DNA of 64,000 nt from Bedellia somnulentella (lineage: Eukaryota > Arthropoda > Insecta > Lepidoptera > Bedelliidae), in assembly GCA_963576735.1 (NCBI GenBank), contig OY755188.1:3348001-3412000 (forward strand), written 5' to 3'. The notes beneath the pieces were generated by a model, which was given only the letters and a program-made list of their open reading frames with translations, did no database searches and was not told where the DNA came from. Position 1 is the first letter of the stretch. Every line of letters starts with the position of its first letter. The position numbers and the translations under genes are program-made. Shown piece by piece: positions 12,213 to 22,818 of the stretch.

Positions 12213-13146
12213 CTAGTGGATCGGTCCAGCTTCGCATGGGTAGCGTTGTTTTTTAAATATCTGAGGTGTCATTCTCCAGTCACTGCTCAAGCATTGTGAA
12301 ATTTAGCGCAATGTTTTCAATTTATTAAATTTATAGCACTCCCTAAACAGTGTAGTTTGGTGATATTAAATGCGCTTTTGTGAACGGTTCAGTATTTCCG
12401 TTTTATAGCAAATTATGGAATAAAACGCTATGAAGTATTTATAACAATCTAAAAAAAAAGAAATCATTACGTGATGTAGGATGCAACTACTGGCGCCATG
12501 TTGTATGTAAATTAATATAGAATTGGTTTTGGTCACGGGCGCGATGGCTTATTTTATGTATAATTTCGGTGTTTCTCTACCGATTTCTATGATTCTTTTT
12601 TATTATATAGGCAATAATGTTACCTTTTCTAAAATATGACTGAGAGTTTTACAAACGAAAGAGTAAAAAAATATAATCAGAATGTTCCAAACTGCTGAGC
12701 TATTGTGAGTCAACCATAAAAGATAGACATATACTTTAGCAAATTTTTTTTTAGATAACTGTATGAAAAATATTCCGTCATACATGATTTCTATGTAAGT
12801 TTAACCTATGGTTAGGGTTTACATGCGACGGAAGCTTAAAAAATGGAGTAAGTAACCCGTTTTCCCAAAATTTCCCAAAATTCCCCTTCACTACTCCGCT
12901 GAAAAGTATACTATGACCTGCCTAGGAGTATGAAGAACAATTATGCCAAGTTTCGTTAAAATCCGTTCAGTAGTTTTTGTTTCCATAAGGAACATACAAA
13001 CCGACAGACAGACAGACAGACAGACACAAAAAAAATACTTAATGCAGTTTTGGCATCAGTATCGATCCCTAATCACACCCTGATAGTTATTTTGAAAATA
13101 TATTTCATGTACAGAATTGACCTCTCTACAGATTTATTATAAGGAT
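12213..13146 (-). mobile_element. Non-autonomous Helitron, copy 1
   Basis: Matches the Helitron at 34245-35225 along its length with small indels. On the minus strand the 3' end is GAAGCTGGACCGATCCACTAG, with the CTAG terminus and a host T beyond, and the 5' end is close to TTATAATAAATCTGTAGAGA. It carries a (GACA)n run near 13004-13025 and the conserved TTCGTTAAAATCCGTT. No Rep/helicase ORF is present. The 5' TC dinucleotide has been lost or mutated here, so the right boundary is approximate. Confidence 0.8.
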
Positions 13147-13428
13147 ATTATATCTATATATAAATATTTTATTACAAATACATAAAAATGCTTGCTCTGC
13201 TGGTATATATTTATTTTATGTCCTAGTTCACGACACTGGCTTGGTGCACAAAAGACATAAACTACCACTTTTTCGCCCGGAATAATTTTTAATTTTTAGA
13301 TAATGATAGGATTCTCAATACGCAATATATTAAGTGCACATTTACACTTGTACAAAATAATGATGTTTTTTATCTTTACTTCTATACTTAGAAGTTCCAA
13401 GTTTGTAACATCGTTTACTTACTAAACC

Positions 13429-13477
13429 CATTATATATATATTATGTATATAATATACATATATATATATATATTTC
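13429..13477. repeat. (TA)n-rich microsatellite
   Basis: A run of alternating TATATA interrupted by ATGTATAATATAC. Confidence 0.8.
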
Positions 13478-14019
13478 TAAATTCAACAGCTTGACGATTT
13501 AGCAATGTTATAGGCACAATTCCTATCACTTCCAAGTTTCCCAACTCAAATTGGGTCGTTTCCTTAAATCATTGCAGTGATTATAACTGTCAAAGTAGTG
13601 ATAGGGATAACGCGCCCAGCTTATGTGGTGTTCCCTAGGGAAATTTGCGAGCAGGAATATGACCGGTGCTACTTGATCAGTGGCGATAAGATATTGGGGT
13701 TTTCTAGTTTTATGTAAGAAATGTTTAGGTGATTTGAAATAGTGTGACTTTAGTTTGAAAAGGGTTGTTGTATCGAAATGAGCTTAGGTGGGGTTTGAGC
13801 ACCTTAGAAAACCAGTTTAAAATAACCTCAAAACGTCTCAACTAATAATTTCCTCCCTTCATCTTCTGATTCTGACTATCTCGTTTCATGCTTTAAGTTA
13901 CTGCTTAGATGTCTCACTTTCCGCATGTGTAGAGTATTAAAGTGGTAGAAGGCAGGCCTATCGGCATTTCGTGCATAAACCTATTCCTGCTAAACTTTTT
14001 AAAAAATAAAAACGATATA
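13478..14019. other. Unassigned sequence
   Basis: Slightly less AT-rich than its surroundings. No ORF or repeat family recognised. Confidence 0.4.
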
Positions 14020-14593
14020 TAAATGGAGCACTGGATAGTCTAATTTCTAGTCAGTCGTTGTCTGAAAAGGCCCGAATGGCTGTGCATGATGCTGTCCTCG
14101 TTCGCTTATGTATGGCAGTGAATGTTGGGTGTGGCAGAAGAAGCATGAAAGTAGAGTGAATGCAGTAGAAATGAGATCCCTCAGAAAAGTGTGTATTGTA
14201 AGGTTATGTGATCGTGTGAGGAATGATGTGATTCGTGAAAGGTGTGGTGTAAAAGATGATATTGTAAGAAAGATAGAAAAAGGAATGTTGAGATGGTTTG
14301 GGCACATAGAGAGGATGGATGACAGTGAATTGGTGAAAGAGATATATAGAGCCAATGTGGAATGTAATGTTAGTAGAGGACGACCTCGGAGGACACATTT
14401 GGATCAAATAGAAAATGTGCTCAAAAAGGCAGGTATCCGCAGTATGAAGAATAAAAGAGCATGTATGAAAAGATTGATGGATGTAAACGAAGCCAGAGAG
14501 GTTTGCCAGGATCGTACAAAGTGGCGATCGATAGTCTCTGCCTACCCCAATGGGAACTAACGGCGTGAGAATATGTATGTATGTATGTATGTA
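14020..14593 (+). mobile_element. RTE LINE, 3' fragment with C-terminal coding region
   Basis: A 150-codon reading frame (14108-14560) encodes the C-terminal part of an RTE-type reverse transcriptase: LMYGSECW at its start, then RSLRKVC, MLRWFGHIERMD, SRGRPRR and CQDRTKWRSIVSAYPNGN at the end. Homology continues upstream to about 14020 (SEKARMAVHDAVLV) in another frame, so there is a frameshift near 14100. The catalytic RT core is missing. After the stop the 3' end reads CGGCGTGAGAATATG followed by (TATG)n. This is a 5'-truncated, non-autonomous copy, and it serves as the reference for the RTE terminus shared with the SINEs. Confidence 0.85.
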
Positions 14594-14790
14594 CATATAT
14601 GTGCTCTAAAAGGCAGGTGTCCGAAGTATGAAGAATAAAAGAGCATGTATGAAAATATTGATGGATGTGAACGAAGCTACAGAGGTTTGCCAGGACCGTA
14701 CAATGTGGCGATCGATAGTCTTTTTCTACCCCAATGAGAACTAATGGCGTCAGTAAGAGCATATGTATGAATGTATGATATATGGTAGGT
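14594..14790 (+). repeat. RTE LINE 3' end, tandem second copy
   Basis: Starts at GTGCTCTAAAAGGCAGGTGTC and repeats the last 170 bp of the preceding fragment in the same orientation, with stops and substitutions. Confidence 0.8.
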
Positions 14791-14816
14791 GGTTGGTTTG
14801 TGTTCCACATAACAAA

Positions 14817-15071
14817 TATACATACATACATACATATACTCACTCCTATAATTCCCTAAACGGGGTAGCCAGAGCTTTGGAATGAGAAATTCTTCAGCCA
14901 CTTTTGGAAGTTGAGTGGGGAAAAGATGGTAATAATAAATGTTTTTGGGGACGGGTCTCCAACCACATCGCCCAAAAATCACTTGAAAAGCCCTTATATC
15001 CTTAGTCGCCTCTTACGATCACCCACGGGTAGAATTGGGGTAGTGTTATTCTAAGCTGACACTACACAGCA
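14817..15071 (-). repeat. SINE-A copy, full length
   Basis: (CATA)n tail, ACTCACTCCTATAATTCCC, and head CTAAGCTGACACTACACAGC. It carries the ACGGGTCTCC variant also seen at 10.7 and 25.2 kb. Confidence 0.85.
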
Positions 15072-15355
15072 AATATCTAATCTTCAAAGTAACTTTTTTA
15101 CTTCTTAGTCTCTACACTCCATGAAAGAACTGAAATAACTGTAATACTTAAAAGCTGCTTCCGAATAAATATTGTTTCGCTAGATTGATGCTGGCAATTT
15201 TCTCGGAAGTTCCGGTTCTGTCCGTATTTAATGAAATCACTCACTCAGAAAAGGTTTGAAATTACTTTTTTCCTTTTCTGTATAATCGTATCACTTCAAA
15301 AAGGATTCTTTAGTTAAAAAGCGTAACAGGCGTTAAGAAGTGTGAGAAAATATAT

Positions 15356-15379
15356 AAAGTATGCCAACTGGCATACTTT
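15356..15379. repeat. Near-perfect palindrome 1
   Basis: AAAGTATGCCA and TGGCATACTTT are exact reverse complements separated by 2 nt. Confidence 0.85.
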
Positions 15380-15381
15380 GT

Positions 15382-15413
15382 AATTTTGTGCATCTAACTA
15401 GATGCACAAAATT
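15382..15413. repeat. Near-perfect palindrome 2
   Basis: AATTTTGTGCATCT and AGATGCACAAAATT are exact reverse complements separated by 4 nt. It starts 2 bp after palindrome 1. Confidence 0.85.
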
Positions 15414-15422
15414 ATTGTATTA

Positions 15423-15573
15423 TTTTCACGGCTATAAATCCCTAGAAGGGGCAGCCAGAGCTAAGGAATTAGAAATTCCTCGGCCACTTTTGGAAAATTG
15501 AGTGGGGAAAAGATGGTAAAGTAAAGGTTGTTGGTGATGGGTGTTTTATAGCTGTGAGTATATGTATGTATGT
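15423..15573. repeat. SINE-A inverted composite
   Basis: 15423-15541 is the 3' half of SINE-A on the minus strand. At 15543 the sequence switches to a plus-strand tail (TTTTATAGCTGTGAGTATATG and TATG repeats). Both outer ends are therefore SINE-A tails in opposite orientation. Confidence 0.75.
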
Positions 15574-16860
15574 ACAAGGAAGTATTTCGAGTGACTTCGC
15601 ATACGAAAATATTTTTTTACTCAGTTGTTACGATAGGTGAATGTTAGACGCTCTATCATCACATTTTATGCTTACGCAGCAAAATAAAACTTTCTTTCTT
15701 TCTAGTATCTATTTTACCGTAAGCGAGTATCTTATTATATTTTAATGTATCTTTAAATACCATTAAATTAAAGAAAAAATACGGATCAAAAAATAGACAT
15801 ATATAGTATAGATATATTTGGTTAAACCCCAAACTGAGAGCATTGATTGTGTTCCGCACTGCATTGACAGCTGTCAAAAGCAATTCACAACTTATCAGCA
15901 CCTTGCCATGGAGGCATGCACAAATCTATGTATTATTAAATGATCAATTGACCAATAAACCATTTTTTTTAATTGAATATTTATAGTTTTAGCATTAAAT
16001 ACTTATTTATTTATTTATTATTTAAATACTTAAATATAATTATTAGGGTACTAAATCAGTAGTAATTCAGTATTCATTGGTATATAATTTTAGTCACATA
16101 GTTTATTTCCGTATATTATTTTAAATATCCAGACCTTAATAAAATAGGGTAAATTGTAAATTTCCTAGTCGTCCTTTACGATACCTTACCAGGGAAAATA
16201 GATATATGGACCTTTATTGGTTTTATGAATTATTTTGTACGTAGTGAATATTTTTTTTCACTCTCAACTTACAATAGTGACGAACGTGCCATTGATTCCT
16301 TGCATTATAGTAATGTTTAACCATTGTTTAAGAATCATACCAAGATTTTCCGCCATATTGCCAAATTGAATAAAATTTCTTGAAACTATTTCAAAGAACC
16401 TTACACAAAACTATACCAACCTTTATTTTAAACATTATCATTTCATAATAAAATGTCTGGGGCTCGTCGCGACAAGGATTACGGATTACGGAGCGCAGGT
16501 GGGAAGGATCTTTTGAAGGCTTTGTCGTCTATCAGTTTTGTTGTACGATGTAAAGACGTCTGGGTCATAAACATGGGACGTATAAAAATGTTGGACTTAT
16601 TTGTTACCATAGAAATCTGCTGGTTTTATATTTTAGTACTAGTAATGTCTTAATGTATGAGTATATACTAATACGCTGTGTAGTGTGTTTAATTGTTTGT
16701 AAATATTATTTTTAAGATGTAGATAGCAATCAATTGCTAAATAAAATGATGCAAATGTTGGGAGTGAAAAAGTTAATGACAAAAACGAATCGCTAAGAAA
16801 TTTAAAATTTCCAAGTTCTATGTGCACCACATACTACGTGACATACATATGACTAGATCA
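15574..16860. other. AT-rich spacer, nothing recognised
   Basis: A 66-codon ORF at 16453-16653 has no recognisable domain, and I see nothing else to support a gene. Confidence 0.5.
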
Positions 16861-16864
16861 CTAT

Positions 16865-17062
16865 CTACATACATACATATACTCACGCCATTAGTTCACA
16901 TTAGGGTAGGCAGAGACTATCAATCGCCACTTTGTACGATCCTGACAAACCTCTCTGGCGTCTTTTACATCCATAAATCTTCTCATACATGCTCTTTTAT
17001 TCTTCATACTTTGGACATCTGCCTTTTTGAGCACACGCTCTATTTGGTGTGGTGTGCTTTTG
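16865..17062 (-). repeat. RTE LINE 3' end fragment
   Basis: Reverse complement of the RTE C-terminus and tail. It encodes KNKRACMRRFMDVKDAREVC and CQDRTKWRLIVSAYPN, then the CGTGAGTATATG tail with TATG repeats. Confidence 0.85.
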
Positions 17063-17118
17063 TATGTATTATGTAGTGGGTTTTTTCGATTAGTCATGTA
17101 ACACCTTACTTGACATCC

Positions 17119-17364
17119 ATACATACATATATTCACGGCTGTAAATCCCTAGTAGGGGTAGCCAGAGCTAAGGAATTCGAAATTTCTCAGCCACTTTTGG
17201 AAATGTGAGTGGGGAAAAGATGGTAAAAATAAAGTTTGTTGGTGATGGGTCTCCAACCGCATCGCCCAAAAAACCCTTAAAAGCCCCAATACCGTTAGTC
17301 GTCACTAACGTACACCCACCGGAAGAAATTGGGTAGAGCTATTCTAAGCCGACACTACACAGCA
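17119..17364 (-). repeat. SINE-A copy, full length
   Basis: All blocks are present, with a CATACATACATATATTCACGG tail and CCGACACTACACAGCA head. It lies 60 bp from the RTE fragment. Confidence 0.85.
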
Positions 17365-17730
17365 ATATGACTAGTCTAAAACACCAACTGTTGAAAATCG
17401 GAATGTAAAAATATGCACCTTACACATTTTACATCCAAATCAAAATCAATAAAATCACAGACAGATAGTTAGTATCTTAACAACATATTAAAGACCTCAT
17501 TACTACGTTGTTTTATATTTTAAATTACTAATTATTCGATACTTGGGCCAAATCAAAGCAGCCATTCAGTTATCACCCCTTTCACTGAGCACTTACAACA
17601 AGGGTGTTCACAAAAGCTGGGCTTACACTAAGCCCTTTAACGAGTACAGGCGGAAAACTTCCACAGGTATGGATTAATTGAAACTTAGGTAGTTGCATGG
17701 AGATAGTAAAGAACATATTATATTGTTTAG

Positions 17731-17945
17731 GTCGTTTTTGGGCGATGCGGTTGGAGACCCATCACCAACTATATTTTATAGAATAGCATTTCACTACCCT
17801 TTCTACCCGCGGGTGTCGTAAGAGGCGACTAAGAGTATGGAGTTTTTTAAGTGGTTTTTGATAATATACAACGATACTTATATCTACCAATTTGTCCCCT
17901 ATCAACTTCCAAATGTGTATGTAAAAATGTATGTATATAAATGTT
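17731..17945 (+). repeat. SINE-A copy, rearranged
   Basis: The block GGGCGATGCGGTTGGAGACC comes before the head-side block GGGTGTCGTAAGAGGCGACT, so the order is scrambled. Two partial copies may be fused. Confidence 0.6.
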
Positions 17946-17967
17946 ATTTATTTTGTGTCACATTTGC

Positions 17968-18213
17968 TGTGTAGTGTCGGCTTAGAATAGCACTACCTCA
18001 TTTCTTCCGGTGGATGTACGTAAGAGGCGACTAACGGTATTGGGGCTTTTAAGGGATTTTTGGGCGATGCGGTTGGAGTCCCATCACCAACAACCTTTAT
18101 TTTACCATCCTTTCCCCACTCAACCTTCCAAAAGTGGCTGAGGAATTTCAAATTCCTTAGCTCTGGCTACCCCTTCTAGGGATTTATGGCTGTGAGTATA
18201 TGTATGTATGTGT
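17968..18213 (+). repeat. SINE-A copy, full length
   Basis: GCTGTGTAGTGTCGGCTTAG through GCTGTGAGTATATG and the TATG tail. Confidence 0.9.
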
Positions 18214-18394
18214 CACATATTAATGGTTTTTATTCTTTTTACTGATAGCTCAATAAAGATCATGATTCGAGCCTACACCAAGGAGTCTTTGGGAATTTAC
18301 GGCGTGAATATTCAAATGAGTTAAGAGTTGATTCTTGTTGAAATATATTTTTTTGTAATATACAACCTTTTTTTATATAAAATGTATTTACATA

Positions 18395-18737
18395 GCAACC
18401 GTGACAGCTCAATGGGTAGAACACCGGTTATCGTGCAAACGACTAGTGTTCAAATCCCGGGTCGGGCCTACACCAACTTGTCTTTTTAAAGACATATGTG
18501 TGGTTAATTTATCATGCTTGTTAACGGTGAGGGAAAACATCGTGAGGAAACCCACATGGCTGAGTTGTACTTATTCATGTGACAGTGTATTCGTACAAAA
18601 CGGCGATAGGCCTGCCCCCTATAATGTGAGTGTGAGTACTCTGAACACCGGTGGCAAAGTCACGTGATGTTCAGAAGTATAAGTGCCTCTGTCAACCCCT
18701 TCGGGGATATTCGGCGTGAACGTTTATGTTTATGTTA
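18395..18737 (+). repeat. SINE-B copy, full length reference
   Basis: Opens with GCAACCGTGACAGCTCAATG (A-box region) and GTTCAAATCCCGGG (B box), giving a tRNA-like head of about 75 bp. The body follows (GTTAACGGTGAGGGAAAAC, CCCACATGGCTGAGTTG, ACAGTGTATTCGTACAAAAC), then CCCCTTCGGGG, ATTCGGCGTGAACG and TTTATG repeats. The in-frame ORF here is only SINE sequence. Confidence 0.9.
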
Positions 18738-18971
18738 TGTATATACATAAATACAAATCACGGCCATAAATCCCTAAAAAGGGTAGCCAGAGCTTTAGAG
18801 CTAGAAACTCCTCAACCACATTTGTAAGTTGGTAGGGGACAAGATGGTAGAAATAAAGTATGGTTGTATTTATCAAGAACCACCAAAAATGCTCCATATT
18901 CTTTTAGTCGCCTCTTACAACACCCGCAGGTAGAAAGGGGTAGTAACATTCTAAGCCGGCACTGCAAGGCA
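18738..18971 (-). repeat. SINE-A copy
   Basis: Abuts the SINE-B tail. CACGGCCATAAATCCC to CTAAGCCGGCACTGC. Confidence 0.8.
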
Positions 18972-19223
18972 TACAAACGTACAAATTATTCACGTATAGA
19001 AAATGGAATCTTCGCAAAACCTAATGAAATAAAAACTTATTTCAACACTTTTGCAAACAAAGCACACAAATTCAGGTTTACAGTGTAAGTGCATTGTGGT
19101 GTAAAGTTTCAATGCTAATAGCGTGGCTACGCGGCCCCGTCTTATTTATTTGTTATTAATGAACAAACTAGGACTTCCGGGTTTTTAATCTTACGCTTTA
19201 ACCTTTACATCTTAGAGGTTCCT

Positions 19224-19707
19224 CATCATCATCATCAGCCCACACTCGTCCACTGCTGGACATAGGCATCTCCCATGGCGCGCCACCTCTTCCTATCCTC
19301 GGCCAGCCTCATCCAACCACTCCCGGCCACCTGCTTTAGGTCGTCGGTCCAGCGGGCTGGAGGGCGCCCCACACTGCGTCTGCCAGTGCGTGGTCTCCAC
19401 TCAAGAACTCGTCTTCCCCAGCGGTTATCGGTTCTTCGGCAGATGTGACCAGCCCACAGCTTTGGCGTCGGGACGTGACGACCCCATCGCCCGCCGTGCG
19501 ATCCAGTGTGATCTTGAAATCACACTGGACCGAACGGTGCAGTCAGTCTACCGTAAATGGCGGTCAATCCATTCCACACTAGGCGGAAGCAAATACCAAC
19601 GTAGGCATGGGCAGCAGCATGCCTGCGATAAAACTTCCGCCACTGCGATCACCAATCCGCCTGCCAAGCGTGGTGATTATGGCATTTTACTCTTATGGCT
19701 GCGACGA
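19224..19707 (-). mobile_element. Short insertion with RTE-type C-terminus and 8-bp target duplication
   Basis: Flanked by AGGTTCCT at 19216-19223 and 19708-19715. Its 3' half on the minus strand encodes the end of a second RTE-type polyprotein: WAGHICRRTDNRWG, WRPRTGRRSVGRPPARWTDD and AEDRKRWRAMGDAYVQQW, then a stop and (TGA)n repeats at the 3' terminus. The other half (about 19476-19707) has no protein homology I can see and holds a TCCAGTGTGAT/ATCACACTGGA hairpin. It is notably GC-richer than its surroundings. It may be a SINE-like chimera using an RTE tail, or a rearranged truncated LINE. Confidence 0.65.
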
Positions 19708-19785
19708 AGGTTCCTAACAACTACTAATTTAAGGCAATAGAAAATGTTTGTACGTTAGTAAAAGTTAAGTAAGTTTATTTGTAAG

Positions 19786-20118
19786 AAATGAAGTCATTCG
19801 TGAAAGGTAGGTATGAAAGATGGTATTTTAAAAAAGATAGAAAAAGGAAAGTCGAGATGGTTTGGACTCATACAGAGGAACGATGACTATCAGTGAAAGA
19901 GATTTACAGAGCCAATGTGGAAGGTACTGTTTGTAGAGGGCGACCCCGGAGGGCACAAAGGCAGGTGTCTGAAATATTAATAAAATAAAGAGCATGGTTG
20001 AAACGGTTGATGGATGTGAACGAAGCTAGAGAGGTTTGCCAGGATTGTACAAAGTGGCGATCGATAGTCTCTGCCTACCCCAATAGGAGTTAGTGGCGTG
20101 GGTATATGTATGTATGTC
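19786..20118 (+). repeat. RTE LINE 3' fragment
   Basis: Diverged copy of the 14.2-14.59 kb region: EVIRERCGMKD-like coding, GATTGTACAAAGTGGCGATC, and the terminus GGCGTGGGTATATG with TATG repeats. Small deletions break the frame. Confidence 0.8.
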
Positions 20119-20229
20119 AAGGTAATAGTGTCTGTAGTGGTGGTCTTTGTCCGCGAGTGACCTTTAAGGCCTGTAGCTCACACTTGATAAGATTATTTTG
20201 AGAGATTAGGTTTTGAGAGAAAACTGCAA

Positions 20230-20360
20230 GGGTGCACTGTACGACACCCGTGACCGAGTGGATAGGTGACTAGCTTTTCGGTTCAAATGTTGTACTAAGT
20301 TTGGGTCTAACTTGATCTGTGTATAATATGTCCCTATATTTATTTACTTATACCATAATT
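20230..20360 (+). repeat. SINE-C fragment
   Basis: A tRNA-like head (CGTGACCGAGTGGATAGGTG, CGGTTCAAAT) followed by the 3' block AGTTTGGGTCTAACTTG, GTGTATAATATG and TTTATTTA. It matches 49.64-49.89 kb. Confidence 0.6.
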
Positions 20361-20869
20361 TATGTTATTGACTATATCACCTTAACTTGACAAAGTGGCT
20401 GAGATATTTCTAGTTCTGGGGCTATGTATAGGTAGGAATTTAAGCACTTAATTTGTGCTGCATCATAATCAAACCCGCAACGCGAGATTCTTGCAAGCAA
20501 AATATAAAATCTGCCCAAATATTCAATCTTGCCTGACATCAATTCTCATTCAATTAAAAAGTTTTCCATTGCCCATTTTATTAGATTTACTCAATAAAGA
20601 ACTTCGTTGATTAGCAAATACCTCAAATAACTCCTCAGTCATCTCTCTCCAGTTGTTTCTTTAATGTTAAACTTTAAATTTCGAGCAACACTTCAACCGA
20701 AAGAAGGGTCTTAAAATCAAACTTTTTAATTATCCTCTTTGAAAGGAGTTTGTTTATAAGAAACAGAATAGAAAGGAATTGGGATATTGACCTCTGTGAG
20801 TGAATCTTGGTGAAAATATAAAAGCTAGCTTATTTTGGTTAGAGAAGAAAGAGATAGATATATTTTTTT

Positions 20870-21038
20870 AAATCTCCTCAGCCACATTTGGAAGTGATAG
20901 GGGATAAGATGGTAGAAATAAATTATCGATGGTGGTGTGTCTCTAACCGCTTTAAACGCCCTATACCCTTAGTCACCTCTTACGACACCCGTGGGTAGAA
21001 AGGGGTAGCGACATTCTAAGCTGGTATATTACACGGTA
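20870..21038 (-). repeat. SINE-A copy without tail
   Basis: CTCCTCAGCCACATTTGGAAG through GTAGAAAGGGGTAGCGACAT. The tail-side 60 bp are missing. Confidence 0.7.
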
Positions 21039-22533
21039 TTGATTATTACACTTAGTAAACAGTCATAAGATTTTTTAACCCGACTATGGCAAAGTGTAAT
21101 GTACCTACGTAAACTAGGAACGGTGATGATTTTTGCAGTATAGAATGAAACCCTATCCTAATGTTTTCATCGTTTTAGCCTAGCTACAAAATATGTACCT
21201 ATGTACAATATTTACACATTTAGGAGGGAAATAATTACGTAGCAAAATTCTTTAATATATTCAAAGGCGTAGATAAAAGTTTTGAACTTGACTTAACCAT
21301 ACTTAGGGTTAAGTTAGGGCCAGTGAACTATCAACCACCAAATGAAAACTTGAAATATTCGGTTTATTTTACATAAATTTACTGATTTATTTAAAATTTT
21401 ACCTGAAACATTACACGTTAAAAAAGAAGTCGATGAAATAATTTATTAGTCTCCTCTACATTGAATCAGTAACCTACTTTTAAAGAATATTATCGTAATA
21501 TACCGTGGAGATCATAACTGTCTAAGACTTGATAATAAGACCTCATAAAACTTGACAGGCTGATGTTCCTGTTATTCTTTCTACTTAAGTCATCTTCGTC
21601 ATCATCATCATCGCGATTACGGCTTGGCTTGGCTTGACCAAGATGAAGAAAATACAAGGAAAGGAATTATTTTTTCGCCAAGCAACGACATCTATACTCT
21701 TAAGGCAGAACTATTACTCTGTTTAAGTTAGGTTCTTGTCGTAGTGGATAACAGAGCCCTCTTATGAATTATGAGGAGAACACAGAAAAATTGGCCTACA
21801 TGTTCCAGCAAATTGTTCTTAAAGTAAAAATAGATGGCGGTAGTTATTAAATTACCAATATTTGAACACTTGTGTGGAATATTTTTAGCAGTGATGTATT
21901 TTTTTATTTTGTTGAATACTGGGCTTTTTTTCTTTTTATGTACTTGTCTATTTTCCATATCCCCCAGGTTGGCAGCGGTTTTACCCCAACTATTCGTATG
22001 ACAATCAAATTTAATTCTGAATTTAATCGTTGTATTAACTTAAAAACAATATTTTTACATTCTTTCGATACTTAAATATTTAATATTATGGGTTTTATTC
22101 GGTAATTATTGAAAGAAAATGACGTTATTTACTATGTCCCCCTTGGGATCGTAGAACTTCAACACCAAATAAATCTATGAGTTTGTATGAAAAGTACATT
22201 CGAATTTCATTCACCTTTATGAAAAATATTGATGAGATCCATCTTTTTATTAAATATACCATTAATTTTCGTTTTTAATTATCAAAATAACAGTTTAAAT
22301 CAAAATCTAGAATTTGGTACAAGTGGAATTCCTATTCCGAAACCATGAGTTATTTGACTGTAAAGATTTTTTTTCTCCTGTTTAACAGTTTTATTACATT
22401 CTGACTCTACTGTTAATCTTATTTTTTGATTATTTTATTGTTTTCTATGACGTTTAGTTTGCGAAAAAGTGCATTAAGCGTGGCTGTGTGAAGTGGTATT
22501 TTTTTTTGATCCGATGTTGTTACCAAGTTATTT
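21039..22533. other. AT-rich spacer, nothing recognised
   Basis: Only short ORFs without recognisable domains. Confidence 0.5.
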
Positions 22534-22560
22534 AAGGTAAAGTGGAATTTTAACCAATTA

Positions 22561-22700
22561 CACAGACCTGCAAATTTTAACTTTTATTTTCCCCTTTTGG
22601 ATTTGAATGCTGATCTTGGGGTATTTTGGTGCGTAGATTACGAATATGTACTTGGTTTTTTTCTATCACCCTCAGTTTTTTGAAAAATTCCTACTTTGTA
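22561..22700 (+). repeat. Left terminal inverted repeat
   Basis: Pairs with 23750-23888 in reverse complement. The best-conserved blocks are the outer CACAG..CTGCAA and the inner GATTAC region. Confidence 0.65.
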
Positions 22701-22818
22701 AAATTGAAAAAAAACACTTTATTTGAGTATTTATTTTTTATTACAATTAAGAAACAATTACATGACTTTAAAACATTAAAAATATATTTGGGGGACAATA
22801 AAAAAATAAATAAAAATA

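Noticed and set aside
13600..13615. TAGGGATAAC, resembling a homing-endonuclease site
   Set aside because: Only ten bases match and no intron or endonuclease gene is nearby.
14204..14982. Minus-strand ORFs of 101-140 codons
   Set aside because: Antisense shadows of the RTE fragment and SINE-A.
18401..18667. 88-codon ORF on the plus strand
   Set aside because: It reads through the tRNA head and body of a SINE-B copy; other copies have stops in this frame.
19390..19740. 116-codon GC-rich ORF on the plus strand
   Set aside because: Antisense to the RTE-type C-terminus; no domain in the plus-strand reading.
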